64,000 bases of DNA from RYN-133 sp963785425. Its GTDB lineage: Bacteria > Actinomycetota > Actinomycetes > Mycobacteriales > Jatrophihabitantaceae. The position numbers and the translations under genes were made by a program. Numbering within the stretch: the stretch's first letter is position 1; every line of letters starts with the position of its first letter. The notes under the pieces are model-generated. The model was not told where the DNA came from and did no database searches. It was given only the letters and a program-made list of their open reading frames with translations. Positions 63,169 through 64,000 of the stretch are shown one piece after another. The stretch lies in contig CAWAVG010000002.1 of assembly GCA_963785425.1 (NCBI GenBank), positions 62,001 through 126,000 on the forward strand. Reading direction: 5' to 3'.

Positions 63169-63240
63169 GGGCACCATCCGTCGGTCCGACTGAATCTGGT
63201 AGACGCTCTTTGCAACGACCCAGCGAGGCGAAAGTGACGC

Positions 63241-64000
63241 ATGGTGTTGTTCACCGACCTTGACCGCCGCGCCCGGGTGGTGGCACGGCACAGACTCGAC
63301 GCGTCGGCCGGTGACGTCCTCGACGCGGCGAACGGACTGCTGGCCGTGCATGCAACCGACCCGGCGACCGTCTATCTCTCCCTGCTCGCACGGTGCCGCA
63401 CAGCCACCTTGGACGATGTCGCGGCAGCCCTGTACGAGCGCAGGCTGCTCGTACGGATGATGGCGATGCGTCGCACCTTGTTCGTCGTGCCCGCCCACCT
63501 CGTCGCGCTCGTGCACCACGCGGCGGCCGTCGAGGTCGCCGCCAGGATGCGGACCACGCTGTTGTCGCAGCTGGCCAAGCTGCCGACCGACCCACCGATC
63601 GAGGGCGATCTGACTCGATGGCTCCGCGACGTCGAGCGCGGAGTCGAGGCGAGCATCGCCGCGCGCGGCAGCGCCGAGGCGGCGGAGCTCTCCGCCGACG
63701 AACCCCGGCTGCGCACGGCCCTGCTGCCGACCTCCGACAAGGCGTGGGACGTGCGACGCAACATCACCTCGCAGGTGCTGGTGCTGATGGCGGCCGAGGG
63801 CCGGTTGGTGCGAGCCGCTTCGCGGGGTGCCTGGACCTCGCGGCGACACGTGTGGGAACCGGCGTCGCGTTGGTGGCCGGGCGGCATCGACGAGGTGCCG
63901 GACGCGAGGGTGCGGCTGGTCGAGGAGTACCTGCGTCGCTTCGGACCGGCGACGGCGGCCGATGTGCAGTGGTGGACGGGATGGACCGCCGCTGCGACCC
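63241..64000 (+). CDS. Winged-helix DNA-binding domain protein (PF06224-like), partial
   Basis: ATG 63241 opens a frame that runs to the window edge without a stop (253 residues seen). The early part has LDASAGDVLDAANGLLAVHA, VYLSLLARCRTATLDDVAAA and MRRTLFVVPAHLVALVHHAA, typical of the winged-helix DNA-binding family (HTH_42). Further on are WEPASRWWPG and RFGPATAADVQWWTGW, also diagnostic. Family members include interstrand-crosslink glycosylases of the AlkX/Alkylpurine type, so a repair role alongside the AlkB and AlkA-like genes is possible but not shown. The C-terminus is outside the window. Confidence 0.88.
   Translation, partial: MVLFTDLDRRARVVARHRLDASAGDVLDAANGLLAVHATDPATVYLSLLARCRTATLDDVAAALYERRLLVRMMAMRRTLFVVPAHLVALVHHAAAVEVAARMRTTLLSQLAKLPTDPPIEGDLTRWLRDVERGVEASIAARGSAEAAELSADEPRLRTALLPTSDKAWDVRRNITSQVLVLMAAEGRLVRAASRGAWTSRRHVWEPASRWWPGGIDEVPDARVRLVEEYLRRFGPATAADVQWWTGWTAAAT

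Overview
The window is GC-rich, densely packed DNA from an actinobacterium. The evidence is the high G/C at third codon positions, many GTG starts and ATGA/GTGA start-stop overlaps, and characteristic families: an mce lipid-uptake operon, F420-type luciferase-like enzymes, a mycothiol-type DsbA-fold protein, an ANTAR regulator, a PAS-GAF-PP2C phosphatase, RsbW-like and STAS proteins, GlbO and L-lysine 6-transaminase. Gene content and order at 20-42 kb (SSB paralogue, EttA, thioesterase, alpha-glucosidase, GlbO, HNH, DUF5130, PepN, DsbA-like, RpiB) resemble, from memory, the Mycobacterium tuberculosis Rv2465c-Rv2478c neighbourhood. The partner-switching signalling proteins and the secreted ferritin/cupredoxin set are less mycobacterial. 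A non-mycobacterial actinomycete such as a Jatrophihabitans- or Frankia-like lineage is plausible but not proven.

Layout. 0-4 kb: the end of an unknown gene, a stress-signalling phosphatase with a divergent anti-sigma-like kinase, a secreted protein and a hemerythrin. 4-7.5 kb: a loose accessory stretch (VOC, SnoaL-like and LLM enzymes, unassigned spacers) ending at tRNA-Lys. 7.6-13.4 kb: a CDF transporter, a membrane protein, topoisomerase IB, STAS and ANTAR regulators, tRNA-His, oligoribonuclease and a pterin dehydratase. 12.8-15.8 kb: a DesT/FabR-like TetR divergent from a ferredoxin reductase-fatty acid desaturase pair. 16-19.4 kb: a secreted cupredoxin, two exported di-iron ferritin-like proteins and an IPT/TIG membrane protein, then tRNA-Arg. 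20-35 kb: the mycobacteria-like housekeeping block. 35-39.5 kb: a DsbA-like protein missing its second active-site cysteine, and a nitrilase-dihydropyrimidinase-F420 oxidoreductase operon.

39.7-42 kb holds a decayed DUF222 gene, DUF952, a CtaG-like protein and RpiB. 42-51.4 kb is a complete ten-gene mce operon (two YrbE permeases, MceA-F, two Mce-associated proteins), nearly all translationally coupled. It is divergent from a PucR-type regulator, and a perfect 7-4-7 palindrome lies between them. 53-57 kb carries two secreted proteins, a cation/proton antiporter and an AlkB-like dioxygenase. 57.1-61 kb holds a DUF4232 lipoprotein gene and an Lrp gene, both interrupted by frameshifts, next to a lysine-catabolic pair (L-lysine 6-transaminase and a 2-oxoadipate dioxygenase/decarboxylase). 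The window ends with a DNA glycosylase, an LLM enzyme, a tiny helical protein and the start of a winged-helix protein.

Best candidates for something new: the exported ferritin pair with a blue-copper protein, where both ferritins have long cytoplasmic N-terminal extensions before their Tat-like signals; the CPFA variant of the mycothiol-type DsbA protein; and the Lrp-lat-hglS lysine locus with its palindromic putative operator. Three frameshifts within about 600 bases at 57.4-58.1 kb raise the possibility of local sequence error rather than true gene decay. All database-type statements here come from pattern recognition; no search was run.
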